Shown here: positions 1-10,733 of the stretch, in pieces
Numbering within the stretch: position 1 is the first letter of the stretch
Layout of the letters: the number at the start of each line of letters is the position of its first letter
Assembly (NCBI GenBank): GCA_008638375.1
Contig: CM018041.1
Location: 9,448,627-9,512,626, forward strand
Length of the DNA stretch: 64,000 nt
Reading direction: 5' to 3'
Source of the DNA: Nyssa sinensis
Lineage: Eukaryota; Streptophyta; Magnoliopsida; Cornales; Nyssaceae
The notes under the pieces: generated by a model
Databases searched by the model: none
Told to the model about the DNA's origin: nothing
Seen by the model: the letters and a program-made list of their open reading frames with translations, nothing else
Program-made: the position numbers and the translations under genes

Positions 1-1854
1 ATTGAGTCCAGATTGTCCAAAATAGTCAAAATGGATTACCTTTTATATTCAATTGGCCCCGGGTATCGTTAGGGGTAAAATGAAAATTTCATCTTTCATG
101 TGTCTAAATTTTGGAGTCCTGTCTCGCAAAATGGACCCCGCCATTGGATCCGGAATGCCCGAAATAGTCAAAATACACTATTCATTTATTTTATTTGGAC
201 TTCGTTTGACTAATTTTTGGCTTAAGGGTGTTTTAGAAATTTTTCTATTTAAATATTATTAAATTAATTTACTCTTGGGCCTTAATGTGATTATTCAAAA
301 TTTTCGGGGTCAAATTACAATTTCCTATAGTTCCGGTCTGAACTAATTGGTTTATTTTTATTTTTAAGTGAATCGGTCCAATCTGTGCTGAACCAACCAG
401 TTCAACCGGTCCACTGCGTCACGCTGACGTTTGCTCTAATTTTAATTTTTAAATCCACTTAACCCAAAATGACACAGTTTCGCATGACCCATACGCTTGG
501 TTGGTCGAGTCCCGACCCGACCCGACCCGAAATCAACCCGACCCGAAAAGTGTCGTCTTCCCCATCACAACTGCCACTGTTCATCCTAAAACCCAGGAAG
601 TTTTCTTCCTTATTTCGTCGATTTTTAAGCTAGGTTTTTTCACTGTTTTCGATCCAAACATTTTTTGGGGGTTAAAGGAAAAGTTTGGCATTGGTTTTAG
701 GCCTTGAATCCAACCATGGAGTTTGGTTGAGCTTCATTATCGTCTTGCCTGCAACTCAGTCATACCATCTTGTTTCTTGATGGTTTTGCATGGTTTTTGT
801 CTTGCCGTGATCCAAGTCCTATGGGGTATCATTTTTCATTTAGTATTTCAAGCCTAAGGTCCTATTTGTGGGAGTTGATTTCGAAACCCTGTTCTGCAAC
901 TTCGGTTTTCTCTCTCGCTTCTTACCCGTTTGGTCTATTTTTTGGTGTCTTAGAGTCCTCCTAGTGTCTAGTTTAAATCTCAATTCCTCGATGCCCGTTT
1001 GGTTTTGGTCGATATAGACCCAGTTCTAGGGTCATCAATGGCGGGTCACGTGATTCTCACTGTTTTAGGGTTCTTTTAGGTTTTATTCTCACCTTTAAAT
1101 CACAACACAAAGCCTATAGAAGCCCTTTCACTTCTCAACTCCACTAAACAGTAAGTTTACACAAGGATAAATTTAGAGAGAGAAAGTTAAATTTTGAGTG
1201 TTTACCTTCCACAATGGGGCTTTACTCCCTCCTTGGTGTGCTTCTAGGTCTCTATTTCTCCCCTTAGGCTGCCATGCATGCAGGTATAGAGCTCCTCTCT
1301 TCCTTCTTCTTCTTCTCTCTTCACTTTTCTCTCTCTACCTCACTTTCTCTCACTAGCCGAATATGCACACACACACACACACACACTTACACAAGTTCTG
1401 TACACATTTTGCACACACGAAATCTATATAGACATATACACTTGTGTCTACAAATGTATATATGACATAAGGGTGAGGTGTTGCATGTGTTCCAATTGGT
1501 TGATTTGGGAGGTGGGGGCTTTATTTTATGTATACGTATACATATATGTTGTAATATTTTTCACACAATGTGGGCAGCCCAAGTGGCTTTTCTTTTTGGG
1601 CCAAATTCTCCTTAGCTTTTTGGGTCAAGGGTTCAAATCTCATGGCCTGTACCTTTGGTTCAATTTTTCTATTTTTTCTTATGCTTCGTTTGAGAATTTA
1701 ATTATTTGTTCTATTTTATTTTATTTTAATTTAATTTAATTTATTTATTTTTATATCACGGTTTAATTTTCTGTAACTTCTTATTTTACTTTTGCCAAAT
1801 TTCTAATACCAAATTAGTAACTTAATTTCCTGGTAAATAAACCCAGGTGTTACA
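1..1854. repeat. probable LTR-retrotransposon terminal repeat (right part)
   Basis: The block ends with GGTGTTACA at 1846-1854, the usual right end of plant Ty3/Gypsy LTRs. It contains a run of CCCGA-type repeats at 508-552, a promoter-like stretch near 1105-1145, and several microsatellites, including (AC)n at about 1366-1386. No tRNA primer-binding site follows the end, so this could be a 3' LTR or a solo LTR whose left end lies outside the window. The short open frames here resemble no known protein. The assignment rests mainly on the terminal motif and is tentative. Confidence 0.35.
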
Positions 1855-3456
1855 AATGGCATGTTAAGACTCTAATTTAAAATATCAATTATGTGTTAAA
1901 AATTAATTTAAATAAGCATAGAGTTTCTTTTTACTTTCTCATTATTTTTTCTCTGACAGGTAGCCTTTGCTGGCTAATAATTGGCCACATGACATATGTT
2001 GATGCAAGGCAGGATGTGATACGTAGAGCTGCCATTAATTATGCTTGCTTGACAACATGCACAATCAGGGCCCATACAAGACACAAAGCGTCGCTCCGAA
2101 ATGCTATCACATTTCACATGTTCAAGAATTGGTGTCCCAAGCAATCAAGTAAGCAACATCAAAGCCTCAAATATTACATTTTAAAATCCTTTTGTATTGG
2201 TGGACGGATGAGCATTCTGTTGTTTTTCTGGGTGAAGTAGCTTTGACATATGAGATCAACAAAAAGAAAAGAAAAGTGTGTGTGTGTATGTAGAAGCAGC
2301 AGCTTTGACCTTGTTGCCTTGTGCCTAGTTGTGGTTAAGCTTATTCTTCTCAAGGGTCAAAGATTTTGATTTTTTCTTCAACAGTCAAGGATGTGTATAT
2401 ATATCTATATATATACGCACACATGTTGATCTATGATGTAAAACAAGTTGTTGATTTTTTTTTGAAGTAATGAGCACGCTCTAATTCTCATTTCAAGCAA
2501 ATGTGTTAGTAGATAAAGAATTGTACCGTCACTTTTTTTTTTGGAAATTGAGATCCTATTTTGATTAAAATTGCGAGACAGACAATACTAATTGACTTTG
2601 TTTATGACTTAAGCTTAGATTTCGGCTAAATTTCTTTGTTTAAGTCTTCAATTAAAAGTTTTTTTTTTTTATATCATTTATTATAAGTTTTAGATTTGTA
2701 ATTACTTTGTCTAAAAAATTTAGAATGGGTTCTCTTTGTGGTTATCTTTTTCTTATTTTCTAATTTTTCTAAAAATTCTAAGTTTTATTTATTTCAAAAA
2801 TTTTCTATTTTCTATTTGTAATAAGCATAGTGTTGTTTCTGATGCCCTTTTTATGATGTTATGGACTATTCTCTCTATTTCTAGATTTGGAGATTCTTTG
2901 GAGGAGGATTCTATATTCTTCTTTGTTTGTTCTCCTCTTTGTTTGGTTGTAGCACTTCAGGTTTTGCTTTACATTAATAAATCTCTATCGTTTCTTTTTT
3001 TAAAAAAGGGTATAGAATAGAAACTAGCAAATTTTTATTTGAAAGATTTGATGTTATTCTTAATTGACTCTAGTTACAATTTGAACGATGGTTTTCAATT
3101 CTAATCACATCTATCTTTATTGGTATAAATACCTTAAAAATATATTCTTTTCTGTCTTTGGTCACCGGAGTTCCAGGAAAGAAAAAATGGGAATCTAAAT
3201 ATGCTTCCATCTAAGCCATTCATGTTTACACAACGTTGTTTTGCACGCTTTTTGGTCAAAGGTATAAGGTGACTTTTTTTGCCATAATAATGAAGAATTT
3301 GTATTGTTTGGAGAATAGCTTTTGAAGCCCTAAAAAATGATGGGAAGGCCAATAAGAAAAGGTGGAGAATTTGCTTGGAAGAAGAAGACCAAAAAAAATA
3401 TAGGTTCCCCTTGGATTCCACTGGTCATACATTTAAATATCATACGATAGTTGTTA

Positions 3457-3496
<40 letters not shown>

Positions 3497-3739
3497 GAAG
3501 CTTTAGAATGGGCACGCGTAGAAAGAATCCTTTTTCATTTGCAGTCAACTTTGGTAGAGAGAGATCAAAATAAACAAGTGGCTTAAATGAAACGAGTGGG
3601 GAACAGATATATTGGCAGGAAAAACAATTGAACTTTACCTAGTCTTTGCTTTCCCAATTCTAAAGAATGAATGGTCACGAGTGATTCCGTATATGGATGT
3701 TCCCACAGCTTGTACAAGGTGGAATGGGGCTATATATGA
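1855..3739. other. AT-rich intergenic DNA
   Basis: No recognisable gene. The stretch holds a TA-rich microsatellite near 2396-2415, poly-T runs, and a (TG)n tract at about 3475-3496. One short block at 1959-2151 looks less AT-rich than its surroundings, is open in one frame, and is bounded by an acceptor-like CTGACAG and a donor-like GTAAGC. The peptide it would encode is not familiar. Confidence 0.6.
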
Positions 3740-4070
3740 CATGAAGAATTTGAAGGGAATTGACGTCAACCTAATCACAGTAATTATGATAAATGGGTCA
3801 AGAAATTGACATGCATTTCTTCTATGTGTTTGTAATTAGATTATAGACAAACCCTTAATTCACTATAAATTAGTATTTAGATATAGTAATTAATTATATT
3901 CTATTTCTTAAATTTTTATTATACGATAACTTGGCTATGTTGTATCACGTTAACTATATAACTTAAAATGTTATCAATAATAATATAATAATTAAATAAT
4001 ATTCTTCGCGTTCAAATTCACGTGAGTTGAAGCGGGGGAGACTTTTTATCCTTTCACAAAGTGCAAAAGT

Positions 4071-4102
<32 letters not shown>

Positions 4103-4560
4103 AATACAAACATGAATTTGAAGGGAATTGGCGTCAACTTAGTCACAGTATTTATGATAAATGGGTAAAGAAATTGGCATGCATTTCTTTTATGTGTTTG
4201 TAATTAGATTATAGACAAACCCTTAATTCACTATAAATTAGTATTTAGATATAGTAATTAATTATGTTCTATTTCTTAAATTTTTATTTTACAATAACTT
4301 GGCTATGTTGTATCACATTAACTATATAACTTAAAATATTATCAATAATAATATAATAATTAAACAGATTTATTAAAACATTAGATGTAGTGAACTTTAA
4401 TGTTCTTCGCGTTCAAATTATCATGTGATTTGAAGTCGCGTGAGACTTTTTATCATTTCACAAATTACGGGAACTCTTAATATTCTTCGCGTTCAAATTC
4501 TCGTGTGATTTGAAGCGCGTAAGACTTTTTTCCTTTCACAAAGTGCGAAAGTTCTGTCTC
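3740..4560. repeat. direct duplication of about 340 bp
   Basis: Sequence from about 3740 (ATGAAGAATTTGAAGGGAAT) is repeated from about 4112 with only scattered substitutions over roughly 260-300 bp. A shorter motif, TTCTTCGCGTTCAAATT, occurs three times, near 4012, 4402 and 4482. Each is followed by a similar segment ending in a TTTCACAAA-type motif, so the right part carries a further partial duplication. A (TC)n/(TA)n microsatellite separates the two main copies. No coding sequence is evident. Confidence 0.85.
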
Positions 4561-4647
4561 TCTCCTTGGCAACCATCTTGCCCTTTTCTTTCCTTGGCGC
4601 TACCTTTTTCTTTGCAAGAGATGACAAGATATAAATATTCATTTTTA

Positions 4648-4926
4648 GTTAAAATTTTTAATTAAAATAATAAAATTATCACTTTTATTTTTATTTTTTT
4701 TACATTTTTATATTTTGACCAATATTTTTAAATTTTTTGAAAAGATTTTTTATTTTATGTAAAAATAAAAATAAGTTATTACCTTATTTTTATTTTATAT
4801 AAAACTAAATTTAAGATTTTAATCGACATTTATTTAAAAAATGAAAAGGAAATAAAAAAAGGTAAAAATTTAAAAATTAAAAAAATATATAAAATAGATA
4901 ATTTTATTATTTAAAAAAATTAATTA
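4648..4926. repeat. AT-rich fold-back repeat
   Basis: The left edge (AATTAAAATAATAAAATTAT, near 4659) is matched in inverted orientation by the right edge (GATAATTTTATTATTTAAA, near 4898). The interior is also roughly self-complementary, so the block could form a long hairpin. This looks like a MITE-type fold-back element. Similar AT-rich fold-back blocks occur near 12.4-12.7 kb and 13.2-13.6 kb. Low sequence complexity makes chance complementarity a real alternative. Confidence 0.4.
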
Positions 4927-5302
4927 AATGAGATATTTGCATAATATTTAATAAAATATGAAAAATTAGCATAAGTAGTGTAGTTAATGTAATTTATAAA
5001 AAAATATAGAAAACCTGTAGAACTACCGGACATGTTTGCTAAAATAGTAAACAAATAAATCAATTAAATCACGACACGTCATTAATTGCACCGAGCGGTT
5101 TCCTTTCAGCTAGTCCCACGGGCAAGAGTACAAGCAAGGTCACGCGCAAAAGACTGATGTAGCCATCAACGCGTCTAGCCTCGTGTGTAATCTCACACTA
5201 ACGTTCCACTAAACTCCGTTTGAAACCCTCAAATAATATTAGACCGCGTTGTTAATACGCTAATTTCAGTGGACGCGGTTTCGCCGTTATCACTTACCAC
5301 CC

Positions 5303-5310
5303 CTTTATAT
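5303..5310 (+). promoter_or_regulatory. TATA-like box of the RDUF-type gene
   Basis: TTTATATT lies in a C-rich context about 375 bp upstream of the ATG at 5682. It is followed by a CT-rich stretch typical of plant 5' leaders. The inferred transcription start near 5335-5345 would give a leader of about 340 nt without any need for an intron. Confidence 0.4.
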
Positions 5311-5438
5311 TCCTCCCCCACCCGACGCTCCCCTCATTCTACCCGCCGTAATAATTTCCTCCCAACGCCGGAATACTCCTTCCCCACATTAAAGCTTTTG
5401 TTCCCCTCTAATAAATTCCTCTCTCTGTCTGTCTCAAT

Positions 5439-5489
5439 ATGTCTATATATAAACGCATGTGTATATGTATATTTGAAGTTAGAGATTAG
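5439..5489 (+). promoter_or_regulatory. upstream ORF in the RDUF leader
   Basis: In the inferred 5' leader, an ATG at 5439 opens a 16-codon frame that ends at TAG 5487-5489, about 190 nt before the main start. A second ATG at 5457 lies in the same frame. If the leader is transcribed as inferred, this uORF could lower translation of the main ORF. Conservation cannot be judged from one sequence. Confidence 0.4.
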
Positions 5490-5681
5490 GATTCATTTAT
5501 AGTGTTTATTATTTCCGATCGGTATTGAATTGGGGCAATAAATTCAATCCTACGAGAAAATTGATTAAACTTTGTGATTTTTTCTTCATTTCGTGGAACT
5601 TTTGAAAGCAAAATTTTGATTTTTAGGGTCTATATTGCTCGGTTTTGGATCTACAAGAAAAGAGATTTTCTAGGGTTGGTG

Positions 5682-6815
5682 ATGTCTTCGACTGGGTCGT
5701 CTTCGTACTGGTGCTACAGTTGCAGCCAATTTGTTAGGGTTTGGAACCTAGATTCGATCGCGTGTCCCGATTGCAACGGAGGATTCATTGAAGAGATCGA
5801 AGATCCGACTCGATCTGTGCTTACGGAGTCTCGGCGGCGTCGGTTTCCTGCGGCGGCGATGTATATGATTGGAAATGGACAAAATTCTGATCAAAATTCG
5901 AGTCCGAGAGTCCGTCGACGCCGAAGGAACGGTGGAGATCGGTCGAGTTTTAATCCGGTTATCGTGCTCCGCGGACCTTCTGATGGCGGTGCTTCTGAAG
6001 GCGGTGGCTTTGAGTTGTATTATGATGATGGTGCGGGATCGGGATTGAGGCCGTTGCCGGCGAGTATGTCGGAATTTTTGTTGGGGTCGGGCTTCGATCG
6101 GCTCTTGGAGCAATTGGCCCATATTGAAGTCAATGGAATTGGGCGTATTGATCATCCTCCAGCGTCGAAGGCCGCAATTGAGTCAATGCCCACAATTGAG
6201 ATCGTTGAAAGCCATATAGTTTCTGAATCACACTGCGCTGTTTGCAAAGAGCCTTTTGATTTAGGAACGGAAGCTCGCGAAATGCCCTGTAAGCATATAT
6301 ACCATTCCGATTGTATACTTCCTTGGCTTTCGCTGCACAATTCTTGTCCTGTTTGCCGCCACGAATTACCAACAGATGGCCAAAACTCAGCCCAGTCAAA
6401 TAGAGAGCAAAACGAGCAGACACCGTTGGTTAACGAGGAAGAAACTGTTGGGTTAACGATATGGAGGCTACCCGGTGGTGGGTTTGCTGTTGGGAGGTTT
6501 TCAGGAGGAAGAAGAGGCGACGAGCGTGAGCTTCCCGTTGTTTATACAGAGATGGATGGTGGGTTTAATAACAACAATGGCGCTCCAAGGAGGATTTCAT
6601 GGGCACCAAGAGGGGGTGTTTCCAGAGAAAGTGGTGTATTGCGGCGGGCTTTCCACAGTTTGTTTGCTTGTTTTGGTTCTTCTGGCTCCAGTTCGGGTTC
6701 GGAGACTCAGACAACTCGCAGAAGTAGTTCCCTATCATCAGTTTTTACTACCTCCTCAAGGAGGCGGCGCAGGGCTTGGGCTTTTGAAGTTGAAAATGGA
6801 CCTCGGAGATGGTAA
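5682..6815 (+). CDS. RDUF1/2: RING-H2 E3 ubiquitin ligase with DUF1117 (RDUF1/RDUF2-like)
   Basis: Single-exon gene of 377 codons. The first ATG in the open frame is at 5682 ([11 protein letters not shown]); the frame stays open upstream to about 5574 but has no earlier ATG. Seen: an N-terminal CxxC...CxxC zinc ribbon (Cys 11, 14, 28, 31); an Arg-rich linker; a RING-H2 finger at about 185-225 with ligands C185, C188, C203, H205, H208, C211, C222, C225; then the DUF1117 block with its [19 protein letters not shown] motif at 258-276. A Ser/Arg-rich tail ends at 377. Known: this zinc-ribbon/RING-H2/DUF1117 order defines Arabidopsis RDUF1 and RDUF2, E3 ligases that support ABA-dependent drought responses. 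All zinc ligands are present and there is no frameshift, so the gene looks functional. Confidence 0.95.
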   Translation: MSSTGSSSYWCYSCSQFVRVWNLDSIACPDCNGGFIEEIEDPTRSVLTESRRRRFPAAAMYMIGNGQNSDQNSSPRVRRRRRNGGDRSSFNPVIVLRGPSDGGASEGGGFELYYDDGAGSGLRPLPASMSEFLLGSGFDRLLEQLAHIEVNGIGRIDHPPASKAAIESMPTIEIVESHIVSESHCAVCKEPFDLGTEAREMPCKHIYHSDCILPWLSLHNSCPVCRHELPTDGQNSAQSNREQNEQTPLVNEEETVGLTIWRLPGGGFAVGRFSGGRRGDERELPVVYTEMDGGFNNNNGAPRRISWAPRGGVSRESGVLRRAFHSLFACFGSSGSSSGSETQTTRRSSSLSSVFTTSSRRRRRAWAFEVENGPRRW

Positions 6816-9800
6816 TATTTAGGAAATTGCAAAGACAGTTATTTTTTCCTTTTCGAGCTACAAACTGATCCAGCTATCATTGGAAAACTGGTGTTTGTGG
6901 GAGCAATGTCTGTGGAAAACACGGTAATGATTCACTGTAAATAACAAGGAATGAGAAAGAACTGCGATGAAGGGGGTGTCTCCGAGTTTGCATTCTGTTA
7001 CGGTTAATTGCCAGTGGTATATATTCAATAACGGGGCTCTTATTTAGGAAAAACCGAAGGTGATGCGGTGGAAGATGGCCAAAGTATGAAAGTCTAGGGT
7101 TAGAGTTGACTTCGGGAAAGTGAGAAGGTACACCGGCCTCATGTACCAGTGTCTTTGTACTTAAAAACTACCTGCATTTTTTTTTTCTTTTTATGTTTTT
7201 CCATTATGTTGGTAGCTCAATATCTGTCTCTATATTCAGTCATTTATTATTCAGAAATTTATATAGTTTTATTCAACTTATGAAGCTTGTTGCACTAGCT
7301 CTCTTTCTATCTCTATATTCAGACATTTTAATTGTCAGAAATCTATAATTTCTATTCAACTTACGAAGTTCATTGCATGAGCTCTCCTCCTGTCTCTATG
7401 TGGCTTATCCTTTTAACTTGTGCAAGCTAATTGAGTCAAAATTTTGCTTTTGTATTGAATTAAATATTGGGGCTTAACCAAGTTAATATGGATGGTTACT
7501 TACAAGCAGCCTATGTTTTGTTAGGAAGAAAGTCCTGTGTTTTAAAAGGGTAGAGTCACCTCGAGCTATCTAAGAAGATAAAGGTTGTTTGATTGTGGAG
7601 TTCTTTGGTTTTTTTATTTATAATTTCATCACAGGCTTCAGATGGCTGTATAATAGAACTGTAAACATAATGCAATGTCTGTAATGAATCTTGACGGGAA
7701 ATGGCAACGGGTGATGAAATATAATGAGGAAGATCCTTGTTTGGGTGTTGAAAGTTTGAACCTGGATTGGCATTGGCAAGGGGTGTGATTACGAATGGTA
7801 CGAGGAGAATGGGTAACTAACCAGGATAGATGGAGAAATAGCAAGTACAATGAACTATTTATAAAAAAAGTAGTTAAGTGCAGAGAACTGAGAATGAATG
7901 TGCAGCTATGATATTGAGATGGAAATGCATTTGGGGTAGAAGAAACATACATCCTTGGTCAAAATAAGCACAAGCAGGAGTTTGAAAGCAAAAGAAAATC
8001 TTTTGATTTATTATTAGAATTCTTTGAAAATTTTCTGGAATCCGGTTGCAAGGTCTAATTGATTTGGGATTTTATTAGAAAGATTATCATTTTCTTTGTT
8101 TCTCTCCCTTGTACCTGAAGAGCTGAATGAGTGATTTTAGTACTGAAATTGAGGTGGAAGGTTTAGGAAAGGATTTAATTTATGATTTCATTGGAAACGG
8201 ATTTGCATTATATACTTGGAAAAGTTTTCAGGGAGATATTCATTAGGAATAGGGATTTGCATTATATACTTGGAAAAGTTTTCAGGGAGATCTTCATTAG
8301 GAATAGGCATATAAGTTGCTATTTGTCCCCTTTATGCTAACTAGCGCAGATTAGCTCACAAAGTTTTGTGCTTTTCTGGACCATGCCATGATTATTTATG
8401 ACCAAGTAAATCTTGGATAAAGGTCATTTTCTCGGGTGGTATAATGGTGTGTGGTGTGGGGACATGAATTTTAAAAAATCAGCTTGAGCTTGGCTGTTTT
8501 ATATGCTTAAGTAAAGGCTAGGCTCTAGCTAATATCTTTTTGACCATTGATTTTGGGGGATCTTTGCTGCTGATATCGCATGGGTGGCATTGCATAAGGT
8601 AGGGAATTGAAAGAAAAGATGAAGGGAAACAAATGGCACATGCAGGACGTACTCTTGCCATTTGATATTTCACTGGTAGGTGCCAATCTCTTCACGCGCT
8701 TTAAATTTGTGTTTTCAGTTGAATAAATAAAAGAGGAATTTCAATTGGATTTGTGATATCCATGGGCCGGCAGAATTTTTATTTTAAGTTGAATTCTTCA
8801 TTGAGAGTTCTGATTGGGATTCACTGGATCCTTGGGTTGAATAGGAAGCAATATGTGGAAGAATAACATTTTTATATGGTGTTTCAAGTTGAAGAATACA
8901 TTTCATCATCTATCACAACTCTATAAGAAGAAAGCCCATCACTGATTGAAGCACCTGTTTTTGCTCATTGAAATCCAGGTTTCCTGCCTAAAAATTTACT
9001 TGCTTGAGGTCCTAAGACAGCTGCAATATATGATAAAATTTTAAATTTACTAGTATTTAAAATTTGTTGCTATGAACTTGCAACGCACATAAGAGATGGA
9101 GAGAGCGAAGATTAAATTAACTGAAGTAGTGCCGAGAAAATGTCGCTACATTTCTGCAAAGAAGATTCTCTCACTTTAGACAGTAAATCATGGACAGGCA
9201 ACATGTTCTTTCAAATGGTTAGTCATTAGCTCACTAAGGAGCTCAGAATCTTTTTGGCCACCTTGTGTTACTTCTTTATAAATTGCGATATGTCTCAAAT
9301 TCTAAGCTACCATATAATTTATTAGAATTTTCCCTTTGTGGTATTCCTTGGGAAACTTTATTCTGGGGCTTATTTTCTGGTGTCAGTTTAAGTCTCTGGT
9401 TTGCCACTTTACAGAAAGCCTCTGGGCTCTTGTTAGAATTAATTAGTACTTCATTTTGAGTTGAAATTGGGGTTCTCAGCCATTTTCTTTTTTTCTTTTT
9501 TCATTTTTTCCCCCAATGGTAAGAATCAAGCCTCTAAACCCAAACTTCTTTTTTGAATTTCATGCCCCCCTGTAATCACTGTGCTATAATGACTTCAGCG
9601 TTCTTAGCTGGTTCCGACAATTTGGTGGTATTTGTGAAACTGGGATGTAGTTTTGAGATTGGGGTGGTAAATATGTTTCTGTAAATTTTGGGTGGGAGGA
9701 TCACAACAGATTTATATCTTTTATAATATGCTTTAATTCATCATACCCTATGAAAATTAGTCTTTTTTTTAAAAAAAAAAATGAGTTAGTAATCTTGATT

Positions 9801-10012
9801 TAGAATTTTTTTGTTTAAGCATCCTGTTGCCAGGAGCGTAGGAAAACTATTGTAGAATGTATGGGGACTACTAGTGATGAAGGTCTTTGATTTACTTGAG
9901 AATAAGAAGTGAACTTAGCCATGAAGTGCTTCATGTTAGGTTATGGATATTGAAATAGACCGTGAAGACATTGTTGGCCATAGATGGAGTTTAGCATCAT
10001 AAGAACCCCAAA
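6816..10012. other. RDUF 3' region and intergenic DNA
   Basis: The first few hundred bases are probably 3'UTR, but the poly(A) site cannot be placed with certainty. Beyond about 7200 the sequence is moderately AT-rich with no frame resembling a known protein. It includes the 54-bp tandem duplication listed separately at 8199-8306. An open frame on the minus strand at 7638-7952 has no recognisable domain. Confidence 0.6.
8199..8306. repeat. 54-bp tandem duplication
   Basis: Two adjacent copies start at 8199 and 8253 (GGATTTGCATTATATACTTG) and differ at very few positions. This looks recent. There is no coding implication. Confidence 0.9.
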
Positions 10013-10345
10013 GAGCATCTCCAAGAGATGGCCTAACTGTCATTTTACCTCTCCAACACCAAAATTTTATACTCCAATAGGAGAGGGAGGTATCACAGGA
10101 GGCAAAATATCTCCAACAGATGATGGGACACGTACATACCGCTGGAAAGAGAGAAAACAGGCAAAATTTGGTTGGTTAAAATTATTTAATATTTTAAAAT
10201 TCAAAATAATAGATTTTTATTTTAGTTACTATTATTGTAATACATCTATGGTGATAGGTAAGGGTCATTGGGTAAGTATGATACTGTAAAAGAAGTCAAA
10301 TGGACATTTGACCTACTCAAATGACTCCCCTTGTTGGGGTTGCTC
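10013..10345. mobile_element. MITE with GAGCATCTCCAA-type termini
   Basis: The block begins GAGCATCTCCAAGAGATGG and ends with a sequence whose complement reads GAGCAACCCCAACAAGGGG, an imperfect terminal inverted repeat. The length of about 333 bp and lack of coding content fit a non-autonomous DNA transposon. A related element sits at 26213-26498. The superfamily is not certain because target duplications are not clear. Confidence 0.55.
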
Positions 10346-10523
10346 TCAGTGAAAAAACTTCATCTTAGGTTCCCCATCTCCAGTTATATCCCCGGACCAA
10401 GATAGAAGAATAAGGAACATGGAAGTCAATGGTAGTTTCTCTTTCAAATCAACCAACAATTTCTTAACAAGAACATGAATGACCATTACAGCGAAAATAC
10501 CAACTGGATATGTATAATGATCG

Positions 10524-10733
10524 GGACCGTTTGTTTTTGTTTTCAAAAACAGTTTTCTAATTTTAAAACGTGAAATACGCATTTCAAAATATATTTTTTT
10601 TAATTTTTTAAAATTTATATTATCATATTCAAATATATTTTTACAATTTTTAAAAAATTAATTACAAAATTTTGAATATATTTTAAAAAAAATTTTTAAA
10701 AATTGTTTCTGAATCACAATCCAAACGGAACCA
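10524..10733. mobile_element. palindromic MITE of about 210 bp
   Basis: The left end GGACCGTTTG pairs with the right end (complement GGTTCCGTTTGG), and the AT-rich interior is largely self-complementary. The sequence would fold into one long hairpin. This is typical of the very common plant fold-back MITEs with a GTTTGG terminus. No protein is encoded. Confidence 0.5.

Noticed and set aside
1570..1645. tRNA- or SINE-like A and B boxes (GCCCAAGTGG and GGTTCAAATCT)
   Set aside because: The B-box match is good, but no cloverleaf can be drawn and the region looks like LTR sequence.
5748..6155. Minus-strand open frames opposite the RDUF-type gene
   Set aside because: Shadow frames of a GC-rich coding sequence; the plus strand holds all conserved motifs.
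7638..7952. 104-codon minus-strand frame downstream of RDUF
   Set aside because: No domain, biased composition, and no promoter or splice features beyond chance.
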